Shown: positions 9,570-22,142 of the stretch, one piece after another
Position numbering within the stretch: the stretch's first letter is position 1
How the letters are laid out: every line of letters begins with the position of its first letter
NCBI GenBank assembly: GCA_002150815.3
Contig: NDFF03000002.1
Coordinates: forward strand, 310,001-374,000
From: Grammothele lineata
Taxonomy: Eukaryota > Basidiomycota > Agaricomycetes > Polyporales > Polyporaceae
Direction: 5' to 3'
DNA: 64,000 nucleotides
The notes under the pieces: model-generated
Databases searched by the model: none
What the model was told of the DNA's origin: nothing
Seen by the model: the letters and a program-made list of their open reading frames with translations, nothing else
Made by a program: the position numbers and the translations under genes

Positions 9570-11134
9570 ATGCCCGACCAAGAGAAGGGCACCTCGAAGG
9601 AGTTTCGCCTCTCCGCAGGCACATTCTCAGACACCGCAGTCGACTCGCCTCGCTCACGCGAGCCCTCAGTCGCCTCAGCCAAGGACGCGTTTCCCGACGG
9701 TGGCGCGCGGGCGTGGCTGACCGTCTTTGGCGCTTTCCTCGCGCTTTTCTGCACGTTCGGCCAGCTCAACTCGTTCGGCACGTTTCAGTCGTGGTATGCC
9801 GAACACCAGCTGCACAACCTCCCGCCGTCGACGATTGCGTGGATTGGATCATTACAATTATGGGTCTTCTTCTTCTCGGTATGTGCTCTCACACGGATCT
9901 CGGGCGATCGTCCCTCATTCCCTCATTCATTTCGTGTTTAGGGAGGCTTCGTGGGCCGGATATTTGATGCGTATGGCCCACGCCCGATCATGGTCGCGGG
10001 AACGCTCGTCCTCGTCTTCGGCACGATGATGACCTCGATATCGACGCAATATTACCAGTATATCCTCGCGCAGGGCATCCTCGTCGGGGTGGGCATTGGC
10101 ACGGTGTAGGTCATCGCGTGTCTTCCTCGCGATGTCCTACTCACGACGGAGTGCTATCCGGGCGCAGTTTCTACCCTAGCTTGTCAGCAATCTCTACCTA
10201 CTTCCTCAAGTACAGGAGCACCGCGCTCGGGATCGCTATCGCAGGCTCCGGGGTCGGCGGAGTCACATGGCCGATCATGTACCAGCAGCTCTTCGCGCGC
10301 GTCGGCTTCGCATGGACGGTGCGCATCTCGGGTTTCGTCACGCTGGCGCTCTGTGCGCTTGCTATCGCGACGGTGTCGAGCAACCTCACGAAGCCGCGCG
10401 AGAGCGCACCGCTATTGGACTGCAAGATCTTCCGCGACCAGACGTTCGTGCTGCTCGTCGTCGGGAGCATTCTCGTTTGCCTTGGTGCGTTCTCTTTCCT
10501 CTCACCCGCCGCGCTCGGGGCTGCGCTAACGCCCCGCGCTCGCAGGGCTGTTCATCCCATTCTTCTACATCGTCGACTACTCCACCTCCCATGACATCTC
10601 TCCACACACGGCGTTCTACGTCCTCTCCGCGATGAACGCGGGCGGCATCCCCGGCCGCCTCCTCCCGTCTATGCTCTCGGACAAGCTCGGGCGGTTCAAC
10701 GTGCTCGTTCCATGTGCGATGTTCACGGGACTCTCAGCGGTCGTGTTCTGGCCGTTCGCGAAGGACCTCGCGGCGATTGTGGTCTTTGCGGTCGTGTACG
10801 GGTTCTTCTCTGGGGCGTTCAACGCGCTCGTCATCCCGTGTGTCGCGCAGATCTCGGACATCCGCGAGATTGGCACTCGAGTGGGCGTGCTTTACTCGAT
10901 CATCTCAGTTCCGTGAGTTGCACTCGTACCTCTCTTATATGGGCATGCTAACGACATTCGTGCGTGACTAATAGGGCACTATGCGGCGGACCCGCGGCAG
11001 GCGCGATCCTCAAAGCAGGCGGGGGCTCCTACCTCGGGATGATGCTCCTCGCGGGCGTGTCGACACTCGCAGGCTCCTTCTTCCTCCTCTGGGCGCGCGC
11101 CACGCTCAGCCGCCAATGGACCGCGCGCGTATGA
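9570..11134 (+). CDS. MFS transporter, monocarboxylate-porter type, 5 exons, 438 aa
   Basis: Exons 9570-9878, 9942-10105, 10168-10484, 10546-10912 and 10975-11134 give 1317 nt. After a 45-residue hydrophilic N-terminus comes DGGARAWLTVFGAFLALFC, the hallmark start of the fungal Mch/monocarboxylate family, followed by about 12 hydrophobic segments. Family motifs include SLQLWVFFF..GGFVGRIFDAYGPR in the loop after helix 2, the FYPSLSAISTYF region, ALGIAIAGSGVGGVTWPI near helix 5, and GRLLPSMLSDKLGRFN between helices 8 and 9. It probably moves a monocarboxylate or related small organic anion across the plasma or an internal membrane; the true substrate of such fungal proteins is often unknown. 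Intron 4 has a good branch site (GCTAACGA). Confidence 0.9.
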
Positions 11135-12949
11135 TTGCGTTCTAGCTCCCCGCTCTTCTTCTTCCTCTCTTCACACCTGCCTCCTTCGCCTTCGCCTTCG
11201 CCTTCGATTCCCTCGCTCGGGGGCGTCTTACGCCCCGGCGCCCCGCGCCCCGCGATCCCCGCCGCATCCGCAACCGCAACCGCAACGCTTCTCACGCCGC
11301 CGTCCTCGTAATTGCTGTACGCTTATTGACCCTCCGCCCGCCCGCGCTTTATCTGGTAGAACGTCGTCCGCTTTCGCTCCCGTGGTATACCCCCGCAGTG
11401 TATCGGTATCATTATTTGTAAAGTAGCTGTCGTACCATTTTCTCTGCGCATTGTTTCGTTCAACGTCATCCCATCGCCGCTCTCCCTGATGTTCCCCTCC
11501 CATCGTCACGATTTGTCTTACGCTCCTGACTTCCCCACATCTCCGCGCTTTCGCGCGTGCACCTTCACGTTACGCTCTCCTCATTGGCATATATACGTAT
11601 CCCACGTCCTGCTCACGCTCTCCTCCGACTTTAATGCCTTTAGTTACTAACGTCATGTCTGTACATACATACATACATCTCCTCGTCCTGCTTTCGAAAG
11701 GAAATGCCTACCTCGCGGATCTCCCTCTTTCAACCTGTCCTGCGCCTTGCAATTCGTTCAACCTCGTGCCTGGTGCCCACGCTCGCCGGCGAGCGCTACG
11801 TGCTCTCCGGCTCCAAGTGTCAGCGTCCTCGGGGCGCGCGGGCGCCACGATTTGTGCGCTCGCCACATATGATGCATTGATGTGTGGCCCATAGTGTGAG
11901 TGTATGCGTGGTGACAGCAGTACTGGTACTTTGGGTGAACCGACAATTTCGGGGGTTCAGCTCAGCGGGAGAACTAGACTCTCTTATTATGTAGGACACT
12001 GAGAGTTCACTTTTCAACGAGCATTTACGATTGCGAGGATCCCTTGCTCATTGTGCGCTGCGTATGCCGGCAGTAGTGCCCTCGACGGCACTCGCGGGCC
12101 GACTCTCCCGGCTCCGCCTCAACTTAAGTGGCCTCGAGGTGAGATTTTCTGAAGTTGGGGTCGCGACCCTTGAACTGCTACATCGAGCATCGTAGAAGTC
12201 TGTTGTTTTGGCCAAGTGGTGACTGCGTTGGATGAGAAGAATCCGTTTGGCCTACGCACCCAGTCCGGGTCCTCCGTGACGTGCGGCCCGGCCGGGGAAG
12301 AGATGGCACGCGATCACATGGCTATTGTCACGTCACGGCCCATCTCTGGCAGTGGAAGATGCAGCGGTCCCATATTTCGCGCCGCTGCTTAACGGCCTTC
12401 TTGCCCGACTACGACGACCGTATGCATTCATTCAGCTCATCTGGCCTCAGCTTTTCGTGAACGTTTATCATAACTATCCCTTCGGCCGATCCAGCAAGGT
12501 CATGTGGGCTAGCCAAGGGCTAGCAGCAGTTAGGCGTTTGATCATGAGGTTCGTCGGAGGCCACTCTATAATCCGCGCGGATCTGACCTCCCTCATAGCT
12601 ATCCTTGGCGCACTGATCTGACGCAACCTTGAACGTTGAATGAGCGTTGAATGTCTACTTGTTGACGGAGTCCCGGGGCTGCAAAAAACCAGGCACAGGG
12701 CCGAAAGCGCGATTTGCGAAGTGGAGAAGCCATGCGCGCGAGGGCTGCCGCAGTCAGGCGGTATGGTACGTGACCCGCAATCTCCGCCTCTCCATCACCC
12801 GCTTCCTCTTCGCCACTCTATCCCGGACGCACGGAGTCCGACGGCCCGTACGTCTGTCCATGCCCACCGCGATGACCTCGTCGGTGCTCCTCCGTTGCGC
12901 GTGCCAATAAAAGACCTCGCCGTTGACGAAGGCTTCCCGTACGACCGCC
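11135..12949. other. 1.8-kb intergenic region with simple repeats
   Basis: No gene is recognisable. It holds the transporter 3' flank with microsatellite-like runs (CTTCGC units near 11183-11206, CCGCAA units near 11269-11286, CATA units near 11665-11680), an A-box-like fragment near 11951 that does not fold into a tRNA, a second GTTGAAC/GTTGAAT cluster (12629-12653), and the promoter of the GH35 gene. Confidence 0.45.
12629..12653. repeat. GTTGAAC/GTTGAAT cluster
   Basis: TTGAACGTTGAATGAGCGTTGAATG repeats the same units seen at 7040-7090. No terminal inverted structure joining the two clusters was found. Confidence 0.4.
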
Positions 12950-15900
12950 ATGTCGCGCGCCTCTCCTCCCCGTCGGTTTGTACTGACATTCGTTTCCTCA
13001 TGTCTTATAGTCTTGGCCTCGTTCACTTGGTTGGGCTCCGCTGCTACCAGTCTCTCTCAACGGGCGAACGGCGTCAGTGATGAAATAACTTGGGATAACT
13101 ACACTCTCATTCTACATGGGCAACGTTTGTTCCTGCAGTACGTTCCGTTTTGATTCTCTTTCTCGAGTGTCCCTCAAGTTGGGCTCAGTACAGGAGAGTT
13201 TCACACGTTTCGCCTCCCGGTTCCCGAATTATGGCTGGACATTTTCCAGAAGATGGTCGCTGTCGGTCTGAACTCAGTCAGGTAGATACGCTCTCATGCT
13301 GTTATTATCACAGACTTACGCTTTATCTCCAGCATATACACACATAGTACGCGTTTGAGCCCGTCTACAAATTGTTCTTCATGCTGACGATGACGTAGTG
13401 GGACTGACCCACCCTTCTCCGGACGTCCTCGACTTTGACGATTGGCGGTCAGTCAAAGCTATCTATGAAGCCGCCAAAATTGCAGGCATCTTCGTCGTTC
13501 TACGTCCCGGTAAGCAGCGTTCGCCGTATGGAGCCCAGCTCCGTTCTAATCATATTCCTCAACTTCAGGCCCATACGTGAGTCGCCCCAACAGTCGTTTG
13601 ATGCGCATATTTCAACATCGTTCTCTAGATTAACGGCGAGACGACCTCCGGCGGCATCTCTCATTGGATCACCAGCCAAATTTCTGGGACTGTCAGGACG
13701 AACGCCTCGGACTGGACGGCGGCCTACGAGCCGTACATCGCACGCATCATCGAAGACAGCGTTGATTATCAGGTGACCAACGGCGGGCCTCTCATAGGTA
13801 CGTGGACTGCATCGTTCAGTGACATATGGTTGCTAATGAAGAGCATACAGCTGTTCAGGTCGGTACGTACTCGCCGGGACTCACTTTGTGATCGTAAGTT
13901 GACTGACTAGGCTGTCTTCTCAAGACAATGAAAATAGGTTCTGGACAGAGGCGCCAACACAAGAATACTTCGCTGCGCTGGAGAAGCAGTATCGTGATGG
14001 AGGAATTGTCGTCCCTTTGTATGTTATACCCATCCTTCTCCGTGAATGCACGCTGAATGCGTACCACGCAGGACGTACAACGATCCAGGAATGCATGCTG
14101 GATTCATCAACGGCACAGGCGCTGTGGATATCTACGGCTTGGTACATCTCCGTTCCGCCACTCTTTGGCGTCGTGCCCCGTTCTGATCGCGCATATAGGA
14201 CGCGTACCCGCAAGGCTTCAACTGCTCCAACCCCACACACTGGAGCCGCGTCACGACATCCTACCATCAATGGCACGAGGACGTCAACCCTAGCCAGCCG
14301 TGGTACATGCCCGAGTTCCAGGGAGGCTCGTTCGACCCCTGGGGCGGGCCTGGATACGACGCGTGCGAGCTGCTGACCGGGCCGGACTTCGAGGACGTGT
14401 TCTACAAGAACAACTGGGCGGCGAACATCAAGATGGTGTCTTACTACATGTTCTACGGGTAAGTTCGCACTATAGCATGCATATAATAGGAAGCTGATCG
14501 TGCTTGACAGCGGGACGAGCTGGGGAGGCATCCCGTTCCCTGGCGTATACACGAGGTAAGATCGTGTATTCTGTCATAACTATCACTCTAATCACACGGG
14601 CTACATAGCTACGATTACGGCTCTCCCATCCGCGAGAACCGCGCCCTTACAGACAAGACCGACGAGATCAAGCGGCAAGGCTTGTTCATCCGGTCGTCCC
14701 CGCAGTTCCTCAAGACGGACTGGATGGGGAACTCGAGCATCGGCATTCCGGGCGTCACCCTGAACGGCGCCTCCGCCTTCGTCACTTCGCTGCTGAACCG
14801 GGATAGTGGAACATGGTTCCATGTCGCGCGGCAGGCAGACTCGACATCCACGTACGTACCCCGACTCTTCATGTGATGTTCGTCCACCTAACGTCATCGC
14901 GCAGGGCCAACACCACGTTCACTCTAACCGTCCCGACGTCCAACGGCACGCTCACCCTTCCGCAAAAGACTGGCAGCATCGCGCTCAACGGCCGGCAGAG
15001 CAAAGTCATCATCACCGACTACACCTTCGGCGCACACGGCGCCATCCTCTACACCACCGCCTCAATCTTCTTTGCCGGCACCATCGGCGGGCGCGACGTC
15101 CTCTTCCTGTACGGGGCCGCGGACCAGTCGCACGAACTTGCACTCAAACTCACCGGCGCAGGCAAGACGACCCCCTCCATGCGCGTCGCGTTCGACAACT
15201 CCTCCGCTGCAGCTACAATCGTCTCCATCTCCCCGGGGTCCTCAGGGCTCGTTATCCTCTGGGACACCACCACCCAGCTCGTGCTCTTCGCCGACCCAGT
15301 GACGGCCGCGACGTTCTGGGCTCCCCCCGTGCGCGCCCCGACGCCGAGCGCAAGCACCGTGAGAGGGATGGAGAACTTCTTCCACTTCGGGACGAACGCG
15401 AGCGTGCTCGTTGGGGGTCCCTACCTCGTCCGGAACGCGACGCTCGACGCGCATAGCGGGACGCTCGCGCTGCGGGGAGACTTGAACGCGAGCGTGCCTC
15501 TGACGGTGTACGCCCCTGACGAGGTGAGGAGCGTGTCGTGGAACGGGAGGAGGGTGGACGTTCGGAAGGCGGGGAGGGGGTTGCTCGTGGGGAGGTTGGA
15601 GGAGAGGGCGGTCGTGAGTCAGGTGAAGGCGCCGGCGTTGGAGGGGTGGCGGTTCGCGGATAGCTTGCCGGAGGTGGGTGCGGGCTTTGACGACTCTGAG
15701 TGGACGACGGCGAATAGGACGACGACGAACATCTTCGTGAAGCCTCAGTTTGGGGACGGTAGGGTGCTGTATGGTGAGATCTCTATGCTTGCTTTCACTG
15801 AGAGGCCATTCTGACGATTGATGCAGGGTGTGATTATGGCTTGTACGTGTTTGCATTCACGGTTTTTATTTGATACTAACGCTGCGCAGTTGCGAGAACA

Positions 15901-16946
15901 TCGTGCTCTGGCGTGGACACTTCAACGCCACTGGGGCCGAAAAGTCGATCAACATGACCATATATGGCGGAACTGGTGCGCATTCTTCGTAGTATTCTGG
16001 ACGCGTGCATCGTGACTTATCTTTTTTTCCTTCCAGCGTTCGCATCGTCAGTCTGGATCAACGATCAGTTCATCAGCACCGTCTTCAACGCGTCTTCCGA
16101 CAATGTTAACTCCCTGTTCACCTTCCCCGAGGGGTCCGTGGTCGTGGGGCAAGACAACGTTATCACCGTGCTGATCGACAACATGGGCAACGACGAGTGG
16201 GGCAACATCAAGCCCGCGCGCGGCATCTCCGGCTTCCAGCTCAACTCTGGGAACATCACGACGTGGAAGGTCCAAGGCAAGGTCGGGGGCTACGCTGGGT
16301 GAGTCTTCTACCTCTCCTCTTTCCACGCTGCATATGCTCACACAACACCGAAGCTACCCGGACAAACTGCGCGGCGTTCTGAACGAAGGCGGGCTCTTCG
16401 GCGAGCGCGAAGGTTGGCACCTGCCGGGGTTCGATGCCTCTGCATGGGAAGCGCGCGAGCTGTCCGACGGTCTTCCGGAGGGCAAGGCAGGCGTCGGGTT
16501 CTTCGTGACGACGTTCGAGCTTGACGTGCCCGAGGACACGGACGTGCTCGCGAGCTTCCAGTTTGAGGAGACTCTTGGACAGCCGTACAGAGCGCTCCTG
16601 TTCGTGAACGGGTGGCAGTTTGGCAAGGTGCGTACCGGTCGAGTTACGAGTGTGTATACGAACGTCTCTGACTGCGGCATGGATAGCGCGTGGCGAATCT
16701 CGGGCCGCAGTCAAAGTTCCCCGTCCCGCCTGGGATCCTCGATCCTCGTGGAAAGAAGTGAGCTGCCTTGATAATGCATTCCGTCCCGTTTGCTGACTTT
16801 CCCTGTCCCACAGCACTGTCGCGGTGGCACTATGGGCGATGGAGGATACAGCCGTCTCTCCGAAGCTGGAGCTCGTCATCGACGAAGTATTGGACGGCGG
16901 TGTGGGGGCTATCACGCTTAACAACCCTGGATGGTCGGCTCGTTGA
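12950..16946 (+). CDS. Secreted beta-galactosidase, GH35, 19 exons, 1005 aa
   Basis: Nineteen exons (12950-13137, 13189-13281, 13333-13346, 13399-13509, 13569-13576, 13629-13797, 13851-13862, 13925-14018, 14072-14141, 14199-14458, 14511-14555, 14609-14851, 14905-15773, 15827-15842, 15890-15975, 16037-16298, 16354-16627, 16687-16757, 16814-16946) sum to 3018 nt. An N-terminal hydrophobic signal (about residues 8-33) precedes the catalytic barrel: [46 protein letters not shown] with the likely acid/base Glu, and [13 protein letters not shown] with the nucleophile Glu, followed by FYGGTSWGG. The long C-terminal part has the all-beta domains of fungal LacA-type enzymes, including [20 protein letters not shown]. 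It hydrolyses terminal beta-galactose from cell-wall polysaccharides outside the cell. Exons of 8, 12, 14 and 16 nt make automated models likely to fail here. Confidence 0.93.
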
Positions 16947-17323
16947 GGCGTCTGTACGTTCGACAGATGTTCGAGACCCAAAATCATGCGACGTCGCCTT
17001 GCTTTCGTGTTCAATCTTGCGCTTCTGTCCAGCCGCCCGGGTTGCGCGCGTCTTCGCTTTGTCTCGATGAGACGATGCCCGCCGCTCGTGATACGGGTGA
17101 GGGAACGTGCAGGAATTTGTGACAACAACGCGATCGCAGAGGCTCTGCAAGCACTAGCTATAGGGTGTCAGCCTTCGCGAGGCAAGATCAAGGTGATGTG
17201 TGCACGTGCAGTAAGCGCTTAGCAGCGCCATGCGTCCGAGTTGGACTTCTCGAACTACGCGCAAACGTCGTGAGGACCGTCAAGCTATCGCCCGCGATCG
17301 CGAAGCGACCAACTATCACGACG
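16947..17323. other. Intergenic region, nothing recognised
   Basis: About 375 bp between the GH35 stop and the first F-box gene of the tandem pair. It must contain the F-box promoter, but no TATA box or gene is evident. Confidence 0.4.
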
Positions 17324-19381
17324 ATGTCAACCCCCATCGAGCTTCCTCCCCCAAGGTGAGTACGGTCTTTCTGAAATGCAATGGTGCTGTTTTCTCACAT
17401 AATGCCTGACGACAGCGTCGAGATCTCTTCTGGCGTTAGTGCCTATTGTATAATCGCATCCGGATCATCTCAAACTGACGTTGTTTACACGCAGGACTGC
17501 GTTTTGGAAGGCATCCTGGAATCTTTTTCGATCGACTCTCAAACGGACTCGCCGCAAGAATCTCGCTCTTACGTGGGACAGCTTCCTGAGGAGGTATTCC
17601 TTTCCATCTGCCATCTAGTCGTCGATCATGAAGCCCGCCTCCCACGTGTTGACTGGTATTTCGCTCGCGAAGATGCTCAGACGCACGCCATAGTAGCATA
17701 TATTCGATCACTCTTGGGCCTGACGCACGTATGTCGCAGATGGCGCTCCACCGTCGTCGGGGATGTGTTCTTATGGTCCTTCGTGGACGACCAGCAAATG
17801 AACGACCCCTTGCGCGCCATCTTTCTCGAGCGGTCGGGGAAGGCACCACTTTCACTCAAGCTTCAAATACCCTCTAGCACACAACTCCTTCACGAGTGCA
17901 CTCCTCGTGCTCGCCGTCTCCAAGTGACATTTCGCGGACAGTCTGGTCGTCGAGCGTACCCACCGCCAGCAGTGACACCGACAGAATTCACACCCAAGGC
18001 GTGGCTGCAGTACCTCCCTCTGACAATTCCGTACATTGAAAGTTTCGTCTTGAATTTTCGTTCCACGGGGGCCTGGGAATCGTCACCGCCAATGCGTCTG
18101 GTTGATGGTGCGAAGCGCTCCCAATCTTTCTTCAGTGAAAACTGTTGTACAACTCTACGGGCGCTCGCTTTGGTGCCGGTTCCGTATGCGCTTCCGACGG
18201 ATTCATTCCCGAACCTCACCCACCTGTATTTGACCTTCAAACTCCACATTTACACTTCCAGGGAGCGCCCTTTCTTGGATCCTCGAGAGCATGTCGACGT
18301 TCTCAACGACCTCGTTCAGATGCTATCCAACACCCCTCGGCTCGCCTTCCTATACATCAATGATGTGTTTGTGAACCTTGCGCCCGATTATCCGTGTATC
18401 CACCCTCCCGCAAGGCTATCCGGTATGCGCAACCTCACCATTATTGGAGCACACTGGCAATATTCGTACCACCTATTGAACAATCTCATCCTTCCCCCCG
18501 ATGTTCACGTCTATCTTGAGAATGCACAGCGCAGCCGTAGAGAGACCGCTGACGTCGCTTTCGCTCGTCTTTCACGACTTGACATGCTCACCTCTGTTAC
18601 ACGACTCAAAATCAGGCGTTCATCCGCCAACATCGTCATCATGGCGGAAGGCGACTGCGACTGCGATCAGCGACCTCAGGGAAACCTTCTTCTACACATG
18701 GTTTCCAGCGACCGGTTCTGCAGGCATCGGGTTAGCATTGCGCTACTCATGAATCTCCACATTAATCTCCCTATTTCTTCCATTCGTGTCTTACATCTAC
18801 AAATCCCACCGCCAGAAATGGAAGCGATCTCACGCATATTGCCGCACATGAATGCGCTCGTCGAGCTTCTTGTCCTCACGAACTCAATCTTCGTCGACAG
18901 CCCACTGTCTCTCGAGCCAGTAGAGCAAGGAAGCGCGCCCTGCTGGACAATCCTCCTTGGTCTGCTCGACAGCGCGGACCCGATCGCCTGTCCATCGTTA
19001 CTCGACCTGGGAGCGGACATCTACCTCCCCGGCGAGACCGAGGGGGAGCTGGAAGAGCTCCTCGACATCATTTCAGCCGTAGTGCATGCGCGACGGCGGT
19101 TGGGGTATCCATTACGCAGACTCTCCGTAGAGCGCTACAAAGAGGGGATGGGATATGTGAATCCAGCGGACGAGTGGAGAGGAGGCCCAGGAGAGCATGC
19201 GCGCATCACGACATGGTTAGACAAAATGCGCCCGTTCGTCACGGAGACGGCGGAATGGGTACAGGAGGGAGAACCGGAGCCCAGGGTTTTCACCCCCGGG
19301 AAGTTCGAGGAACAGGAATTGGAGAGGGCGCAGCAGTACTGGAAGGTTCGGGAGGACGACATGCCGTGGGGTAGTTTATGA
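17324..19381 (+). CDS. F-box protein, tandem copy A, 3 exons, 645 aa
   Basis: Exons 17324-17355 (32 nt), 17416-17434 (19 nt) and 17495-19381 make 1938 nt; both introns are 60 nt. The start MSTPIELPPP was chosen because the downstream neighbour has the same 32-nt first exon (MSFPINPHAT) with the same splice phase. The F-box is at about residues 35-110: GQLPEEVFLSICHLVVDHEA, LGLTHVCRRWRSTVV, FLWSFVDD. Leu-rich irregular repeats follow (LRALALVPVPYALPTDSFPNL), and the C-terminus ends Trp-rich with HARITTWLDKMRP and PRVFTPGKF. It is a likely SCF substrate adaptor; the target is unknown. An uninterrupted frame also reads through both introns, so an unspliced start at 17408 is a weaker alternative. 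Confidence 0.82.
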
Positions 19382-19831
19382 GGATTTGTGCGCCACATTT
19401 GATGGTTGGTATTCAAGGAACTCGAAGCTAGGAATTCGCGTTCGTGCACGCGTTTCATGTATCGGTAGTGCGCACGCGGAATTGGTCTCCTTAGGAGAGA
19501 CTTCAAGTTCGGCAGCGATCATCTGAGCGTGAGGCTGTCCGGGCGGACATTTGTTACCTTTTGACTCCAACCTGTTGACAACTTTTCCAGAAAATCTTCA
19601 GGCTGTTTGGCTTCGTCGTAGGCAGACTCATTCAGCGAGTATGCCATTAACAACCCGATGTCCCGGTTAGTGCGGACTTACGGCGGCGCGACCACGTGAA
19701 TCATAAGACTCGAGTCACGTCGCGTCGCGGTACCGCCTGCGCGTTGAATGGGCGCCTCTTTTCGTAGACTCATCCTCCGCTCCATCGCCCCACACATCGG
19801 AGCGGAAGCATACGGTCAATTACCGTCGCAC
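19382..19831. other. Spacer between tandem F-box genes
   Basis: 450 bp with the 3' flank of copy A and the promoter of copy B. No gene or clear TATA box is seen. Confidence 0.4.
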
Positions 19832-21831
19832 ATGTCTTTCCCAATAAATCCTCATGCTACAAGGTCTGCAAGTCTCTGTTGACTGCGGGATGCATCCCTC
19901 ACATCTTCCATGACAGTACTAGCAATATGCCTAGAGTTTCTTCCGTAAGCGTTCATGGATTCCTCGCACTCAGATAGAAGTTTAGAACTAATTTTGATGT
20001 TATTCGCACGTAGGGATCCTCTATGCTGGAGGGCGATAGAACGCTTCCTTCGACGTGCCCTCAGATGCACTCCCGGGAGCACGTCGGCTCTCATATAGGC
20101 CGACTCCCCCAAGAAATTTTCCTTTTGATCTGTCATCACGCCGTCGACCACGACACTCGCTTCCCTGGCGTAGGTTGGAATTTTGCCGAGCAAACCCGCC
20201 CGGTCCAAATGATGAAGACCTATGTGCGGCCTCTCCTCAATCTCACCCATGTTTGTCAGCGGTGGCGCATTATCGTTCTCGGGGAAGCGTCCTTGTGGTC
20301 CTTGGCCGATGACCGCAAGATGAATAGCGACCTGTGCTCGCTCTTCCTGGAACGTTCGGGGAAGGCGCTACTTTCCCTCAAGCTCCGTCTGCCTCCTAGT
20401 GCCGATCTTCTCCTAGAGCACGCCCCACGGGCTCGATATATTCAAGTGACATTGACAGAAATCTCGTTCGATGCATGGCGGAAATTCTCCCCACTCCGCA
20501 CCCTATGCGCTGAAAGCTTCGTGCTCAATTTCAGTGGCTATGTATCCTGGAATACGCCGTTGTCAGCATTGCCGGGAGATCCCTCAAGTAGATCGAAACC
20601 CTTCTTCGAAGGCAACATATCCTCAAGTCTACGCGCGTTGGCCCTGTCGCCAGTCCCATACGTTCTCCCGACAGATTCACTCCCTCGCCTCACCCATCTA
20701 TACCTCTCATTCAGATCCCTCCTCTACTCTCACATCGAGCCCCTCTACCTGAACCCGAAGCTACACCTAGATGTTTTCAACGGTGTCCTTCGGTTGCTGT
20801 CAAACACGCCTCAACTCGTTTTCCTTCAAATACGTGAAGTGGAGCATTATCTCGAGGCGGATCACCAAACCTCTCATGCTCCCGTCGCCCTCTCGAACAT
20901 GCGGAATATCACAGTATCGGACTCGCATTGGCAGTATTGGTATCATCTTCTCAGCAACCTCATCATCCCCGTCGACGCTCACGTCTATCTCGAAGAGACG
21001 TTCTTCAGTCAACGAGAATACGATGACATGATACTTGCCCGCCTCCCTCAGCTCAACATGCTCTCCTCAGCCACGCGGCTCAAGATCAGCTGTCCAGACA
21101 ACAACTTATACATCGTAGCAGAAGGCGCCGCCGACTCGTCCGGGCGGCCTCGCGGCCGATTCGAGGTGCACACGGACACCAACCGGTTCGACAGCGACCG
21201 CGGCGTCGAGCTGCTCGAGCACCTCCACGCGAATCTCCCCCTCCACTCCTTCCACACGCTCCACCTCCGTCTCAGGGACCCGGAAATGAAGGGCATCCCG
21301 TACGTCCTGCCGCACATGCACGCGCTCGTCGAGCTCGTCGTCCTCTCCGCGCCCTGCGGGTACGTCCTGGCCCCAGGCGACTTGGTCGAAGAAGGGAGCA
21401 GACGGGTCTGGAAGGTCATCCAGGGTATCCTCGAGCGCGCGGATCCGCTCGTCTGTCCATCTCTTCGCGACCTCGGAGCGGATGTCTACCTCCCATCGTC
21501 GCGCGATGAGACCGTTGAACAGACGCTCGAGCCGATCGCCGAGATCGCGCGCGCGCGTAAGCGGCTGGGCGTTCCGTTGCGCCGCATCTTCCTGGAAGAG
21601 TTTAAGGACACGGATTCACCACCCACATCGTGGGGAGGGGAGGAAGAACGCCCACGCATCGATGCGTGGATGGAGGGGCTGCGTGCGGTCGTGGAGACGG
21701 TAAGCTGGGTGCCGGAGGGGGAACCGGCGCTCTGGGTGTTCACTCCAGGGAACTTCGCGGAGGATGAGCAGGAAAGGGCACAGGAGCACTGGGAGCTCCC
21801 TGGCGAGGATATGCCTTGGTTTAGCTTGTAG
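19832..21831 (+). CDS. F-box protein, tandem copy B, 3 exons, 625 aa
   Basis: Exons 19832-19863 (32 nt), 19917-19944 (28 nt) and 20014-21831 make 1878 nt. The first exon is the same length and phase as in copy A and begins MSFPIN versus MSTPIE; its donor reads GTCTGC, which is weak. The F-box runs GRLPQEIFLLICHHAVDHDT ... LNLTHVCQRWRIIVLGEASLWS. Long stretches match copy A, for example FLERSGKA.LSLKL, LRALAL.PVPY.LPTDS.P.LTHLYL, and the conserved ADPLVCPSLRDLGADVYLP near the end. The two copies are clearly a tandem duplication that has diverged. The role is inferred as a substrate adaptor of an SCF ubiquitin ligase. The ATG at 20023 would be the start if the short exons are not used. Confidence 0.82.
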
Positions 21832-22142
21832 AAGTCTTTGAATTCCAGTGCTCATGCTTACGGGTGACTGGTAGCACCGGCAAACGGTTAGAGTGAACCA
21901 AAAACGCTTTATCCGCCGTAGAAATGTACCATCGAAAGCATCGCGCGCGCCACCCGAAAAAGAAAAAGATAAATACCCGGAAATTCGAGGGCGCCGTGAA
22001 GCTGCCTCGGAAACGAAACATACAAAAGAAGATTCGAACGCAACAGACGAACGCAAGCCAAACATTCCAGCTTTTCCACAACCCAAGCCCCGCGTGCCCC
22101 CGACGTGTGTATATGTGCGCATGCGAACCGAAGACGACGCGA
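21832..22142. other. Convergent 3' flank between F-box copy B and the ArfGAP gene
   Basis: 311 bp between two stop codons facing each other. It holds only 3' untranslated sequence as far as can be seen. Confidence 0.4.

Noticed and set aside
11183..11286. Short tandem units (CTTCGC, CCGCAA) as a possible CRISPR or minisatellite
   Set aside because: Plain microsatellite-like runs without spacers in a eukaryotic 3' flank.
11951..12020. tRNA-like sequence with an A-box (GCTCAGCGGGAGAAC)
   Set aside because: No matching acceptor stem, T-stem or B-box; cannot be folded as a tRNA.
16256..17128. 290-codon minus-strand frame over the end of the GH35 gene
   Set aside because: Shadow frame crossing exons and introns of the GH35 gene, no domain.
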